From Tsukamurella paurometabola (lineage in GTDB: Bacteria > Actinomycetota > Actinomycetes > Mycobacteriales > Mycobacteriaceae): DNA of 64,000 bases. This document shows positions 1 to 8,297 of the stretch, piece after piece (position 1 is the stretch's first letter; the number at the start of each line of letters is the position of its first letter). The notes beneath the pieces are model-generated. The model did no database searches. It saw only the letters and a list, made by a program, of their open reading frames with translations, and was not told where the DNA came from. The stretch covers positions 434,001-498,000 of the forward strand of contig NZ_LR131273.1 in assembly GCF_900631615.1 (NCBI RefSeq), read 5' to 3'. Position numbers and translations under genes: made by a program.

Positions 1-934
1 CCGGCAGGTCCCGTCGCTTCATCGCGCGCAGGGCGCGGGCTTTGCCGCGGGCGTGGTACGCGAGCGGCGTGTACCCGACCCGCTCGGGGAGCACCCGGTA
101 CGCCTGCCGGATCGCCGTGGTGACACCGCGGTAGGCGAATTCCTCCCGGCGACTCCAGGTGACGCCGAGGATCTCGCGGATCTCGGGGCGCAGCACACCC
201 GCCGTGAGGAGGTACACGGCGCGGTTGACGGAGACGCCCACGGGCTTGAGGGCCGGCTCGAGCGCGCGGAGGAACGGTCCCGCCTCCGGCGGGAGCGGCG
301 GGTTGCCGTGGGCGAACTCGTCGAGGAATTCGAGCGCCCCGGGGTGTGCGACCAGCTTCGGGAGCATGTCCTCGTAGTACCGGGCGAAGGCTCCGGGCTC
401 CCAGGGGACGGCACCGTCGGGCACCTGGACGATCGCGGCGATCTTGCGCGAGTCGTCGAAGAGTTCGAGTACCTCCGCGTCGGTGAGCGGCCGGCCGAGG
501 CTCCGCGGCAGGGAATCGATCCCCGTGATCGTGCCGGTGGCGATCACCCAGCCGTAGGCCTCGGGGTTGAGGGCGCTGATGTGTTTGCCCTCGGCGTTGC
601 GCATCTGCAGCGGTCGATGCTGGGCGCGCAGCCGGTAGCCCTCCTCGAGCGCGGCGTCCTCGCCGAAGTACCAGCGCTGCACCGAGTCCATGGAGCGGAT
701 GGCGCGGCCCACCGGATCGGTGTAGGCGACGCTGAACTCGCCCACGATGTCGCCGATCACGGGATGCATCAGCTGCATCACGAAGGCGGCGCCGTTGATC
801 GGCAGGAAGGACCACTGCCCGGCGACGGTGCCGCTGATGCCCAACGGGTCCACGAACGGTGATTCCGGCCCGTACCGGTCGGGAACGCGGGTCGTGGTGT
901 CGGTACGGATCTCGGACGTCGCGAGCTGGGTCAT
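1..934 (-). CDS. Oxygenase MpaB family (DUF2236) protein, 3' end cut by window edge
   Basis: This gene runs off the left edge of the window, and about 311 residues are visible. The family holds haem- or copper-linked oxygenases such as latex-clearing protein and mycophenolic acid MpaB, but the substrate here cannot be told. Family-like stretches are QLMHPVIG near residue 54, YTDPVGRAIRS shortly after, and QRWYFGED. The ATG at 934 is preceded by a good ribosome site (GAGG). A TGTTACGA inverted repeat lies just upstream, so control by a TetR-like repressor is plausible. The family assignment is fairly secure; the biochemical role is not. Confidence 0.75.
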   Translation of the reverse strand, partial: MTQLATSEIRTDTTTRVPDRYGPESPFVDPLGISGTVAGQWSFLPINGAAFVMQLMHPVIGDIVGEFSVAYTDPVGRAIRSMDSVQRWYFGEDAALEEGYRLRAQHRPLQMRNAEGKHISALNPEAYGWVIATGTITGIDSLPRSLGRPLTDAEVLELFDDSRKIAAIVQVPDGAVPWEPGAFARYYEDMLPKLVAHPGALEFLDEFAHGNPPLPPEAGPFLRALEPALKPVGVSVNRAVYLLTAGVLRPEIREILGVTWSRREEFAYRGVTTAIRQAYRVLPERVGYTPLAYHARGKARALRAMKRRDLP

Positions 935-952
935 GTCCCGGCCTCCTCGGGT

Positions 953-980
953 TGTTACGACTAATGATTCAATCGTAACA
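953..980. promoter_or_regulatory. Inverted repeat TGTTACGA-N12-TCGTAACA, probable repressor operator
   Basis: Two perfect 8-base arms flank a 12-base AT-rich spacer, directly upstream of the oxygenase start. The position overlaps where the promoter must lie. The shape suits a dimeric TetR-type regulator; none is visible nearby, but the window ends on the far side of the gene. Confidence 0.5.
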
Positions 981-1065
981 GCGAGTGGCGTGTGTCACCA
1001 GACTTCGGTGATAGGAAATGTGCGATCGCCCCTCACTCCGGCGATCGCGGCAGGTCACGCGGGCT

Positions 1066-1896
1066 CTACGCCCCGAACCGGCGGTGCCGGGCGGCGTAGT
1101 CGCGCAGCGCGCGCAGGAAATCGACGCGCCGGAACTCGGGCCAGTAGGCCTCCGTGAACCAGATCTCGCTGTACGCGCTCTGCCACAGCAGGAAGCCGGA
1201 GAGCCGCTGCTCCCCCGACGTGCGGATCACCAGGTCGGGGTCGGGCTGCCCCTTGGTGTAGAGGTGCTGGTCGATCCCGTCGACGGTGACCGCGTCCACC
1301 AGCTCCTGCCCGGACATCCCCTCGGCGAGCTCGCTGCGCAGCAGCGACTGCACCGCGTCGACGATCTCCTTGCGGCCGCCGTAGCCGACGGCCACGTTGA
1401 CGTGGGTTCCCGTCCGCCCCGTGGTGCCCTCGGCGGCGGCGGTGAGCCGGCGCGCGGCGTCGGGCGGCAGCAGATCCATCGCGCCGACGATCTTCACGGA
1501 CCAGTTCTTGTCCGGCCCGGAGATCTCCTCGACGACGTCGGTGATGATCTCCAGCAGCGCCGCGAGCTCGTCGGGGTCGCGGCGCAGGTTCTCGGTCGAG
1601 AGCAGGTAGATGGTGGCGAGTTCGATGCCGGCCTCGTCGCACCACTCGAGCATCTCGGCGATCTTCTTCGCGCCCATGCGGTAGCCGTGACTCACGTCGC
1701 TGAACCCGGCGGCGCGGGCCCAGCGGCGATTGCCGTCGCAGAGCACCGCGACGTGCCGCGGCCGCTGCGCGCCGTCGCGGTAGGCGGCGGTGAGCTCGTT
1801 CACCAGCCTCCGCTCGTAGAGCGCGTAGGCCGGCGAGAAGAGCTTGCGGGCCGGCCCGGTCGGCAGCGACACGGGCAGTCTGGGGGCACTCACCAC
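1066..1896 (-). CDS. Short-chain Z-isoprenyl diphosphate synthase (UppS family)
   Basis: This is a cis-prenyltransferase that adds isopentenyl diphosphate to an allylic primer to make lipid carriers for cell-wall synthesis. The catalytic loop CDGNRRWAR puts the essential Asp at residue 54, followed by the HGYRMGAKK and YLLSTEN family motifs. At 276 residues and with Arg in place of the usual Gly after DGN, it resembles the M. tuberculosis Rv1086 branch, which makes Z,E-farnesyl diphosphate, more than the long-chain decaprenyl enzyme. Neighbouring genes also match the Rv1082-Rv1086 neighbourhood. Product chain length is inferred from these similarities. Confidence 0.85.
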   Translation of the reverse strand: MVSAPRLPVSLPTGPARKLFSPAYALYERRLVNELTAAYRDGAQRPRHVAVLCDGNRRWARAAGFSDVSHGYRMGAKKIAEMLEWCDEAGIELATIYLLSTENLRRDPDELAALLEIITDVVEEISGPDKNWSVKIVGAMDLLPPDAARRLTAAAEGTTGRTGTHVNVAVGYGGRKEIVDAVQSLLRSELAEGMSGQELVDAVTVDGIDQHLYTKGQPDPDLVIRTSGEQRLSGFLLWQSAYSEIWFTEAYWPEFRRVDFLRALRDYAARHRRFGA

Positions 1897-1938
1897 GGTG
1901 GCAACACTACGCCGCGCGACCTGTGCTGCCGCTGAGGT

Positions 1939-2724
1939 TCAGCCGTGTGCTGCGTAGATCGCGGCGGCGAGCTCCGTACGCAGGGCTTGGAACTCGGGCG
2001 TTCCGGTCACCGACGGGTCGCGGACGGTGTCGGGTCCGTCGCCCGGCAGCTCGACCTTGCGGTCGATGACCACGCGGCCCGGCCGGGCGCTCATCACGAG
2101 AACGCGCGTGCTCAGGAAGACGGCCTCCTCGACGGAGTGCGTGATGAAGACGATGGTCTTGCCCGCCTCCCGCCAGATCTTGAGGAGGTCGACCTGCAGC
2201 CGCTCGCGGGTGAGCGCATCGAGCGCGCCGTACGGCTCGTCCATGAGCACGATGGCGGGATCGTTGACGAGCACCCGGGCGATCTGCGCGCGCTGCTGCA
2301 TGCCGCCCGACAGCTCGTAGGGCCGCTTGTCGCCGAAGTCGCCGAGGCCCACGAGGTCGAGCAGCTTCTGCGCCTGCTCGCGCCGCTCGGCCTTGCCCAC
2401 GCCGCTCACCTTGGGCCCGAACTCGACGTTGCCGCGCACCGTCAGCCACGGGTAGAGGGTGGGGGCCTGGAAGACCACGCCCCGGTCGGCCGACGGTGCC
2501 GTCACCCGCGCGCCGCCGACCTCCACGACGCCCTCCGTCGGGTCCTCGAAGCCGGCGATCAACCGGAGCAGGGTCGTCTTGCCGCAGCCCGACGGCCCGA
2601 CGATGGAGACGAACTCGCCGGGCTCGATCGTGAGGTCGGTGGGCTGCAGCGCGACCGTCTGCCCGCTCGCGGTGTCGTAGGTCTTGCCGAGCCCGGTCAG
2701 CTCGACGCGTTCCGTGCCGGTCAC
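1939..2724 (-). CDS. ABC transporter ATPase, taurine/sulfonate/nitrate type
   Basis: This 261-residue ATPase powers uptake through the permease encoded upstream. Walker A GPSGCGKTT is at residues 43-51, the signature LSGGMQQR at 138-145, Walker B with DEP at 162-164 and the switch His at 196. The Q-loop FQAPTLYPWLTV is typical of the TauB/SsuB group. The GTG start at 2724 overlaps the stop of the binding-protein gene, so the three genes are translationally coupled in the order permease, binding protein, ATPase. The substrate is inferred only from family type. Confidence 0.85.
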   Translation of the reverse strand: MTGTERVELTGLGKTYDTASGQTVALQPTDLTIEPGEFVSIVGPSGCGKTTLLRLIAGFEDPTEGVVEVGGARVTAPSADRGVVFQAPTLYPWLTVRGNVEFGPKVSGVGKAERREQAQKLLDLVGLGDFGDKRPYELSGGMQQRAQIARVLVNDPAIVLMDEPYGALDALTRERLQVDLLKIWREAGKTIVFITHSVEEAVFLSTRVLVMSARPGRVVIDRKVELPGDGPDTVRDPSVTGTPEFQALRTELAAAIYAAHG

Positions 2725-3779
2725 TTCGTTCCCCCCTGTGCGGCGGCGGCGTAGACGCCGTCCGTGTAGTGCTGTGCCGGCCCCACGCCCTGCACCTGCC
2801 CCTGCTGGAGCAGGAATTCGGCGGTCCGCCGGATGTCGGCGCCGAGCTGCCCGCCGAGGTGATCGGGGCCGCCCTGGGTCTTCGCGTCGAAGTACGCGTA
2901 GCCCTTGATCTGGGTCAGCACCTGTTCCAGCGGCACGCCCAGCTGGCCCGCGATGTGCTCGGCGGCCTTGTTCGGATCGGTGTTGAGCAGGTTCGCGGCC
3001 CACCCCTGCGCGGCGGCCCACGCCTTGAGGAAGGCCGGGTTGTTCTTCACGAAGTCGCCCCGGGCGCCCTCGAGGTCGTAGGTCGGCGCTCCCTGCTCGG
3101 CGACCTGCGCGCTCGTGGTGAGCACCGTGCCGCCCAGTTGACTCAGGGTGGGTTCCCAGATGTAGGTGGCGTCGATCTGCCCGCCGCCCCAGGCGCCGTG
3201 GATGGCGTCCGGCGCCAGATTGATCACCTGCGCGTCGGTGACGCCGGCCTTGTCCAGGGCGGTGAGCAGGCTGTAATGCGCGGTCGACGCGAAGGGCACG
3301 GCGATCCGCTTGCCCCGGAGGTCGCCGACGGTCCTGATCGCCGGGTCCTTCGCGACCAGCGATTCCGCGGCCCCGATGCGGTCCTGGATCCAGATGACCT
3401 TCATGTCGATGTTGAGCGGCGCGCTGAGTGCCTTCGCGGCGGGCGCGCTGCCGAGCAGGCCCACGTCGAGGCTGTTCGCGCCGAAGGCCTGGATCACGTC
3501 GCCTCCGGAGGCGAACTTGCTCCACACGACGTTCACGTTGGGCAGGCAGGTCTTGAGCAGGCCCGTGTCCTTGACGACGAGGTCGCCGTTCGGGATCTCC
3601 TGCCAGCCGATCCGGACGGTGCCGCGCACCGTCGGGTCCGGGTCGACGGGGCACGCCGTCGTGCCGCCGAGGGAGCGGGACTGCTCGGCCCGGCCGGATT
3701 CGACGATGCAGCCGGTCAGGGTCAGGCCGACGGTGCCGACGACGAGCGCCGTGCGCGCGAGGCGCGTGAGGCGGTTCAT
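2721..3779 (-). CDS. ABC transporter substrate-binding lipoprotein, TauA/SsuA-like
   Basis: This 352-residue extracytoplasmic binding protein has a lipoprotein signal peptide with lipobox LTGC, giving a lipidated Cys24. The mature part reads as a NMT1/TauA fold, with GWQEIPNGDLVVKDTGLL near the start and GLLGSAPAAKALSAPLNI lining the site. The ATG at 3779 overlaps the permease stop (ATGA). A taurine, alkylsulfonate or related organosulfur ligand would fit the family, but nitrate or thiamine-precursor relatives share this fold, so specificity is open. Confidence 0.85.
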   Translation of the reverse strand: MNRLTRLARTALVVGTVGLTLTGCIVESGRAEQSRSLGGTTACPVDPDPTVRGTVRIGWQEIPNGDLVVKDTGLLKTCLPNVNVVWSKFASGGDVIQAFGANSLDVGLLGSAPAAKALSAPLNIDMKVIWIQDRIGAAESLVAKDPAIRTVGDLRGKRIAVPFASTAHYSLLTALDKAGVTDAQVINLAPDAIHGAWGGGQIDATYIWEPTLSQLGGTVLTTSAQVAEQGAPTYDLEGARGDFVKNNPAFLKAWAAAQGWAANLLNTDPNKAAEHIAGQLGVPLEQVLTQIKGYAYFDAKTQGGPDHLGGQLGADIRRTAEFLLQQGQVQGVGPAQHYTDGVYAAAAQGGTK

Positions 3780-4636
3780 GCCTTCCCCTTCCACGGGACG
3801 GCCAGCAGGCCGATCCACTTGATGAGCGAGTCCAGCAGCAGCGCGGTGACGCCGATGACGATGATGCAGGCGATGGTCAGCGGCGTGTTGAGCTGCTGGC
3901 CGGCGAGGTAGGCGAGGCCGCCGATGCCGGGGATGCCGTTGTTGAGCTCGGCCGCGACGACGGTGGTCCACGCGAAGCCGACGGCGATGCGGATGCCGTT
4001 GATGACCTCGGGCAGCGTCGCGGGGACGATGACGCCGCGGATGGTCTGCAGCCGGTTGGCGCCGAGCGCGCGGGCCGCGTTGATCTGATCCTGGCTGACA
4101 CCCTGCACGCCGTTCACCGTGGAGATCGCGATGGCCGGGAAGGCGGCGAGGAAGAGCAGCCAGATCTTCGACGTGTCGCCGATGCCGAACCACACGATGA
4201 GCAGGCCGATGTAGCCCAGCGGCGGCAGCGCGCGCAGGAAGTTCAGGTAGGGCTCGATGATCGTGTTGACGGTCTTCGACGTGCCCATGGCGAAGCCGAG
4301 GAGCGGACCGACGATGATCGCCGCGCCGACACCGGCGAAGATCCGCTGCAAGCTGGCGACGAGGTGCTCCCACAGGAAGTAGTTCTGCTCGCCGAGCACC
4401 TCGCGCGGCACGCCGGGCGCCACCTGGTGCCAGGTGCTCGCGCGCACCGCCGCGTCCCAGACCGCCTTCGGCGTGGGCAGGAACGTCTCGTCGATCAGGC
4501 GCAGCCCGCTCACCAGCCACCACACGGCGACGAAGACGAGCAGCGCGATGATGCGGACGAGCCACGACCTGACCGCCAGCGGCAGCGGTTCGATGACGGC
4601 GTTCTTCACCCTCAGCAGCGGGGGCTCTCCGGCCAT
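3776..4636 (-). CDS. ABC transporter permease, TauC/SsuC-like
   Basis: This inner-membrane subunit of 286 residues has about six hydrophobic helices, starting near residue 27. The cytoplasmic EAA loop that docks the ATPase reads INAARALGANRLQTIRGVIV, as in TauC and SsuC. A GAGAGGA ribosome site precedes the ATG at 4636. It is the first gene of the three-gene uptake operon, whose promoter should lie in the 130-base gap before the dehydrogenase gene, where a perfect palindrome is found. Confidence 0.87.
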   Translation of the reverse strand: MAGEPPLLRVKNAVIEPLPLAVRSWLVRIIALLVFVAVWWLVSGLRLIDETFLPTPKAVWDAAVRASTWHQVAPGVPREVLGEQNYFLWEHLVASLQRIFAGVGAAIIVGPLLGFAMGTSKTVNTIIEPYLNFLRALPPLGYIGLLIVWFGIGDTSKIWLLFLAAFPAIAISTVNGVQGVSQDQINAARALGANRLQTIRGVIVPATLPEVINGIRIAVGFAWTTVVAAELNNGIPGIGGLAYLAGQQLNTPLTIACIIVIGVTALLLDSLIKWIGLLAVPWKGKA

Positions 4637-4730
4637 GTATTCCTCTCCGGCGCCCCAGTGGGCACACGAACAGGAAACTCTGTCAGGCGGCGATCCGCAC
4701 CGGAACCGTTCGAATCGCGGTGATCGTTAG

Positions 4731-4744
4731 GTGCACCGGTGCAC
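4731..4744. promoter_or_regulatory. Perfect 14-bp palindrome GTGCACCGGTGCAC, possible operator
   Basis: A fully self-complementary 14-mer lies in the gap upstream of the ABC operon and just downstream of the dehydrogenase stop. It has no T-tract, so it is less likely a terminator than a binding site for a dimeric regulator of the ABC operon. Confidence 0.4.
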
Positions 4745-4766
4745 GGTCGCGGGGCATAGGGGTGGC

Positions 4767-5522
4767 TCAGACGTTCCTCCGGTGCACGTTGCGAGCGGCT
4801 ACCTGGTCCCGGGGCATGATCTGCAGGGAGTCGATGTTGACGTGCGGCGGCCGCGTGACGGTCCAGGTCACGGCGTCGGCGATGTCGTCGGCGGTGAGGT
4901 TGTCGACGCCCTCGTAGATCTTGTCGGCCGCGGCCTTGTCGCCGCCGAGCCGGACCACGGAGAACTCCGTCTCCACGAGGCCCGGGTCGATCTCGATGAC
5001 GCGGATCGGTTCGCCCTTGAGCTCCAGGCGCAGCACGCGGGTCACCGCGCGGGCGCCGTGCTTGGCCGCGTTGTAGCCCGCGCCGGTCTCGTAGGCCTCG
5101 AGCGCCGCGACGGAACCGATGGTCACGACGCTCGCGGCCGGCGAGTTCCGCAGCTTGGGCAGCAGCGCCTGGGTGACGCGCAGGATCGAGAGCACGTTGA
5201 TGTCGTACATGCGGGACCAGTCGGCCTCGTCGGCGGTCTCGATGCGGTCCACGCCGAGCGCTCCGCCCGCGTTGTTGACGAGCACGTCGACCTTGTCGAT
5301 CGCGTCGGTGAAGGCCTTCACCGAGTCGGCGTCGGAGACGTCGAGCGGCAGCGCGGTGACGATCCGCTCGGGGTGCTGGGCCTCGATGTCGGCTTTGAGC
5401 GCCTCCAGCCGCTCGACGCGGCGGGCGCCGATCACCACGTCGAACCCCGCGCGCACCAGGTGCCGCGCCGTGGCGGCCCCGATCCCGCTGCTCGCTCCGG
5501 TGACGACGGCGACTTCGGCCAT
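4767..5522 (-). CDS. Short-chain dehydrogenase/reductase, YdfG-like
   Basis: This 251-residue classical SDR has the cofactor motif TGASSGIG at residues 8-15, NNAG at 83-86 and the catalytic Ser137, Tyr150 and Lys154. The Arg-Arg pair after the second beta strand (GARRVERL) favours NADP(H). Overall it resembles YdfG-type 3-hydroxy acid dehydrogenases that act on serine or 3-hydroxy acids. It stands alone between the ABC operon and a divergent exporter gene. The substrate is not visible from the sequence. Confidence 0.82.
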   Translation of the reverse strand: MAEVAVVTGASSGIGAATARHLVRAGFDVVIGARRVERLEALKADIEAQHPERIVTALPLDVSDADSVKAFTDAIDKVDVLVNNAGGALGVDRIETADEADWSRMYDINVLSILRVTQALLPKLRNSPAASVVTIGSVAALEAYETGAGYNAAKHGARAVTRVLRLELKGEPIRVIEIDPGLVETEFSVVRLGGDKAAADKIYEGVDNLTADDIADAVTWTVTRPPHVNIDSLQIMPRDQVAARNVHRRNV

Positions 5523-5654
5523 GACTGCTCCTGCTCAACGACGGGACGATGGAACCTCACCGTATCCCCGCCCGAGACGCACCGTCGGACCGAGGGCGAG
5601 CGATCCGACCGATTCCCGCCAGCGGCCGCGCCGGCGCCGGGATGGAATCGACGG

Positions 5655-6590
5655 ATGCGCGCCATCCCGTTGCAGTTCGCCGCCCTGTCCATCGCCTGGG
5701 GCTCGAGCTTCCTGTTCATCAAGGAGGGCCTCGCCGGCCTGTCCCCCGCCCAGGTCACCGCCGCCCGGATGACGATCGGCGCGCTCACGCTCGTCGTGGT
5801 CGCGGTCGTGGTGCGGGCGCCTCTCCTCCGCGACCCGCGGGCGGTGGCGCACATCGCGGTCGTCTCGGTCACGCTCTGCGTCGTGCCCTTCACGCTGTTC
5901 GGATGGGCGGAGCAGCGGATCGACTCCGGTCTCGCGAGCATCCTCAACGCCACCACGCCGCTGATGACGGTGCTCGTGACCTGTGCCGCGCTGCGGTCCG
6001 AACGGCCCGGCCGCCATCAGCTGATCGGCCTCGGGGTCGGCTTCGCGGGGGTCGTCGTGGTGCTGGCGCCCTCGATCTCGCACGGTGCCGCGTCGATCTC
6101 CGGGCAACTCGCCTGCCTGGCGGCGACCGCGAGCTACGGCGTCGCCTTCGTGTACCTGCGACGGTTCGTGACCCCGCTCGCGCTGCCCGCACCGTCGGTC
6201 GCGCTGTACCAGGTGGGGATCGGCGCCGTGCTCATCGACACCTGGGCGCTGACGGCCGACCCGCACGCCGCGGCCTGGACGCCGCGGGTGGTGCTGTCGA
6301 TGCTGGCGCTCGGGGCCCTCGGGGCGGGCCTGGCCTACCTGTGGAACACGAACATCGTCGCGGCCTGGGGCGCCGCCGCGGCGGCGTCGGTGACCTACCT
6401 GACGCCCGTCGTGGGTGTCGCCCTGGGCGTCGCGGTGCTCGGTGAGCGGCCCACGTGGAACCAGCCACTGGGCGGGCTGATCGTGCTCGCCGGGATCGTC
6501 CTCAGCCGACGGGCCGCGGATCCAGCCGCACGTCCACGCGATGATGCTCGAGGTCGTGCAGGGCGTAGACCGCAAAGGACTCGACCGTGA
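5655..6590 (+). CDS. EamA/DMT-family transporter
   Basis: This 311-residue membrane protein has ten predicted helices in two EamA repeats. The N-terminal repeat begins at once (FAALSIAWGSSFLFIKEGL) and the second has the typical PVVGVALGVAVLGERP segment. Such proteins export amino acids or other metabolites. The C-terminal tail is short, charged and Arg-rich, and the last 89 bases overlap the 3' end of the opposing DinB-family gene. The ATG at 5655 follows only a weak GGGATGGAA ribosome site. Confidence 0.8.
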   Translation: MRAIPLQFAALSIAWGSSFLFIKEGLAGLSPAQVTAARMTIGALTLVVVAVVVRAPLLRDPRAVAHIAVVSVTLCVVPFTLFGWAEQRIDSGLASILNATTPLMTVLVTCAALRSERPGRHQLIGLGVGFAGVVVVLAPSISHGAASISGQLACLAATASYGVAFVYLRRFVTPLALPAPSVALYQVGIGAVLIDTWALTADPHAAAWTPRVVLSMLALGALGAGLAYLWNTNIVAAWGAAAAASVTYLTPVVGVALGVAVLGERPTWNQPLGGLIVLAGIVLSRRAADPAARPRDDARGRAGRRPQRTRP

Positions 6591-7038
6591 ACGCGGAGCC
6601 GTTGGAGCGCAGGCCCGTCCGCGTCCATTCGTCGCCGGCGACCGCGCGGTACGCGTGCGCGAACGCCGTCGCCGCGTCCGCCAGCTCACCGGCGACGGTA
6701 GCGGGATCCTGCTCGCCGTAGGCGTCCTCGACGGCGGTGACGTCCTGGTCCCAGTTCGCGAAGGTGGCGCCGTCCCGCCCCAGCATCAGCTCGAGGCGCT
6801 CGCGCATGATGCGGTGCACGTCGCGCACGTGGCAGCCGTATTCGAGCACCGACCACGTCCGCTCGTCGGGCCGTTCCCGTGCGTCCGGGCGCGCGAGCGC
6901 CCGGTCCCAACCGGCGGCCGACCGCGCGATGCGGTCGCCGACGTCGTCGCGGCGGACCGTCGAGGGGTCGAATCCGCAGGCCGGGCAGGCCCGCTCGATG
7001 ACCCACGTCCAGTCCTTGGTGTCCGGTGTAATCGCCAC
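6502..7038 (-). CDS. DinB-family (DinB_2) protein
   Basis: This 178-residue protein is of the DinB/YfiT four-helix superfamily, whose members include mycothiol- and bacillithiol-dependent enzymes. Probable metal ligands are the His of YGCHVRDVH near residue 69 and the pair in LHDLEHHRVD near residue 162. A CPAC pair near residue 18 is an addition. The GTG start at 7038 lies six bases after a TAGATT -10 box, so the message is probably leaderless. A role in thiol-linked detoxification is an inference from the family. Confidence 0.75.
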   Translation of the reverse strand: MAITPDTKDWTWVIERACPACGFDPSTVRRDDVGDRIARSAAGWDRALARPDARERPDERTWSVLEYGCHVRDVHRIMRERLELMLGRDGATFANWDQDVTAVEDAYGEQDPATVAGELADAATAFAHAYRAVAGDEWTRTGLRSNGSAFTVESFAVYALHDLEHHRVDVRLDPRPVG

Positions 7039-7057
7039 ACCACGAATCTACTGCGTT

Positions 7058-7133
7058 GCTCACGATGTCGGGTTCTGCGCGGGTGCACGTGCTGCTGCGC
7101 ACGTGCACCGCGCGAGAACTCGACATCGTGAGC
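7058..7133. repeat. Long near-perfect inverted repeat (about 35-base arms) between aroG and the DinB gene
   Basis: The arms begin GCTCACGATGTCG on each strand and meet around GTGCACGTGC, with only two or three mismatches and a loop of about four bases. The repeat starts seven bases after the aroG stop, so it can act as a strong factor-independent or Rho-assisted 3' end of the aroG message. It lacks a clear U-tract. It could also be a small mobile palindrome. Confidence 0.7.
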
Positions 7134-7140
7134 CATCCGC

Positions 7141-8199
7141 TCAGCGCAGCGCGGCCGCGAGATCGTGCAGCACCGAGTCGGTGGTACCGAAGTCCATGCA
7201 CTTGTCGGTGACGGACTGGCCGTAGACCAGCGGGCCGGGACCGGGCTGCTGCGCGCCGGCGACGAGGAAGGACTCGAGCATGACGCCGGAGATCCCCTTC
7301 TCCCCCGCGGCGAGGCGGCCTGCGATCTCCCGCGCGACCTCGGCCTGGCGGACGTGGTCCTTGCCTGAGTTGGCGTGGGAACAGTCCACCATCACCGACG
7401 GCGCGAGGCCCGCCTTCTCCAGCGCGCCGACCGCCGCACCCACGGCGGCGGCGTCGAAGTTCGGACCGCCGCGGCCACCGCGCAGGATGACGTGGCAGTT
7501 GTCGTTGCCGACGGTCTCCACCACGGCGGCGGCGCCCTCGTCGTCGGTGCCGAAGAAGACGTGCCGGGCCGCGGCGGCCTGCACCCCGTCGATCGCGACG
7601 GAGACGTTCCCGTCGGTCGCGTTCTTGAAGCCGATCGGCATCGACAGCCCGGAGGCGAGCTGGCGGTGCACCTGCGACTCGGTGGTGCGCGCGCCGATCG
7701 CGCCCCAGGCGACGGTGTCGGCGATGTACTGCGGGCTCGTCGGCTCGAGGAACTCGCAGCCCACGGGCAGCCCGATCTCCAGGATGTCGAGGAGCAGCTG
7801 GCGGGCGGTGCGCAGGCCGCGCGGCACGTCGTAGCTCTCGTCCATGCCCGGGTCGTTGATGAGGCCCTTCCATCCGACGGTGGTGCGCGGCTTCTCGAAG
7901 TACACGCGCATCACGACGAGCAGTTCGTCGGCGAGCTCGTCCGCGATGGGCCCCAGCCGCCGGGCGTAGTCGAGCGCGGCCTCGGGATCGTGCACGGAGC
8001 AGGGGCCCACGACGACGAGGAGTCGCTGGTCACGGCCGGCGATGACGTCGGCGACCGCGGCGCGGTCGGCCTCGACCTGAGCGGCCAGTCGGGGCGCGAG
8101 GGGCAGCTCGTCGCGCAGCTCCGCGGGCGAGGGGATCGCGTGGAACGCCGAGACCCGCCGGTTCGATGTGGACGCCGGTGTGTCGAGCTCGATGGTCAT
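7141..8199 (-). CDS. aroG: 3-Deoxy-7-phosphoheptulonate synthase, type I (DAHP synthase)
   Basis: This enzyme makes the first shikimate-pathway step, joining phosphoenolpyruvate and erythrose 4-phosphate. The 352-residue protein has the type I signatures GPCSVHDP at 65-72, YFEKPRTTVGWKGL from residue 100, the GFKNATDGN loop, and DCSHANSGK. Length and the N-terminal extension match the AroF/AroG/AroH group of E. coli, which is feedback-inhibited. The gene is preceded by a 22-codon leader peptide with Tyr, Trp and Phe codons and by an intrinsic terminator, so transcription is probably attenuated by aromatic amino acid supply. Confidence 0.93.
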   Translation of the reverse strand: MTIELDTPASTSNRRVSAFHAIPSPAELRDELPLAPRLAAQVEADRAAVADVIAGRDQRLLVVVGPCSVHDPEAALDYARRLGPIADELADELLVVMRVYFEKPRTTVGWKGLINDPGMDESYDVPRGLRTARQLLLDILEIGLPVGCEFLEPTSPQYIADTVAWGAIGARTTESQVHRQLASGLSMPIGFKNATDGNVSVAIDGVQAAAARHVFFGTDDEGAAAVVETVGNDNCHVILRGGRGGPNFDAAAVGAAVGALEKAGLAPSVMVDCSHANSGKDHVRQAEVAREIAGRLAAGEKGISGVMLESFLVAGAQQPGPGPLVYGQSVTDKCMDFGTTDSVLHDLAAALR

Positions 8200-8244
8200 G
8201 TCAACCTTCCTGGTGGCGGCACCAGAACCCTTCCGGTGCCATAG

Positions 8245-8271
8245 AAAAAGGCAGCGAGTGATCTCGCTGCC
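8245..8271 (-). terminator. Intrinsic terminator in the aroG leader (attenuator)
   Basis: A perfect 9-bp stem (GGCAGCGAG/CTCGCTGCC, loop of four) is followed in the direction of aroG transcription by TTTTTC. It lies between the leader peptide and aroG, where it would stop transcription before the gene unless prevented. A leader segment inside the peptide codons (GCGGTGAT) can pair with the terminator's ATCACTCGC with one bulge, a possible antiterminator. Confidence 0.75.
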
Positions 8272-8297
8272 TTCGGCTCCGGGTTCGTACGGGGGGT

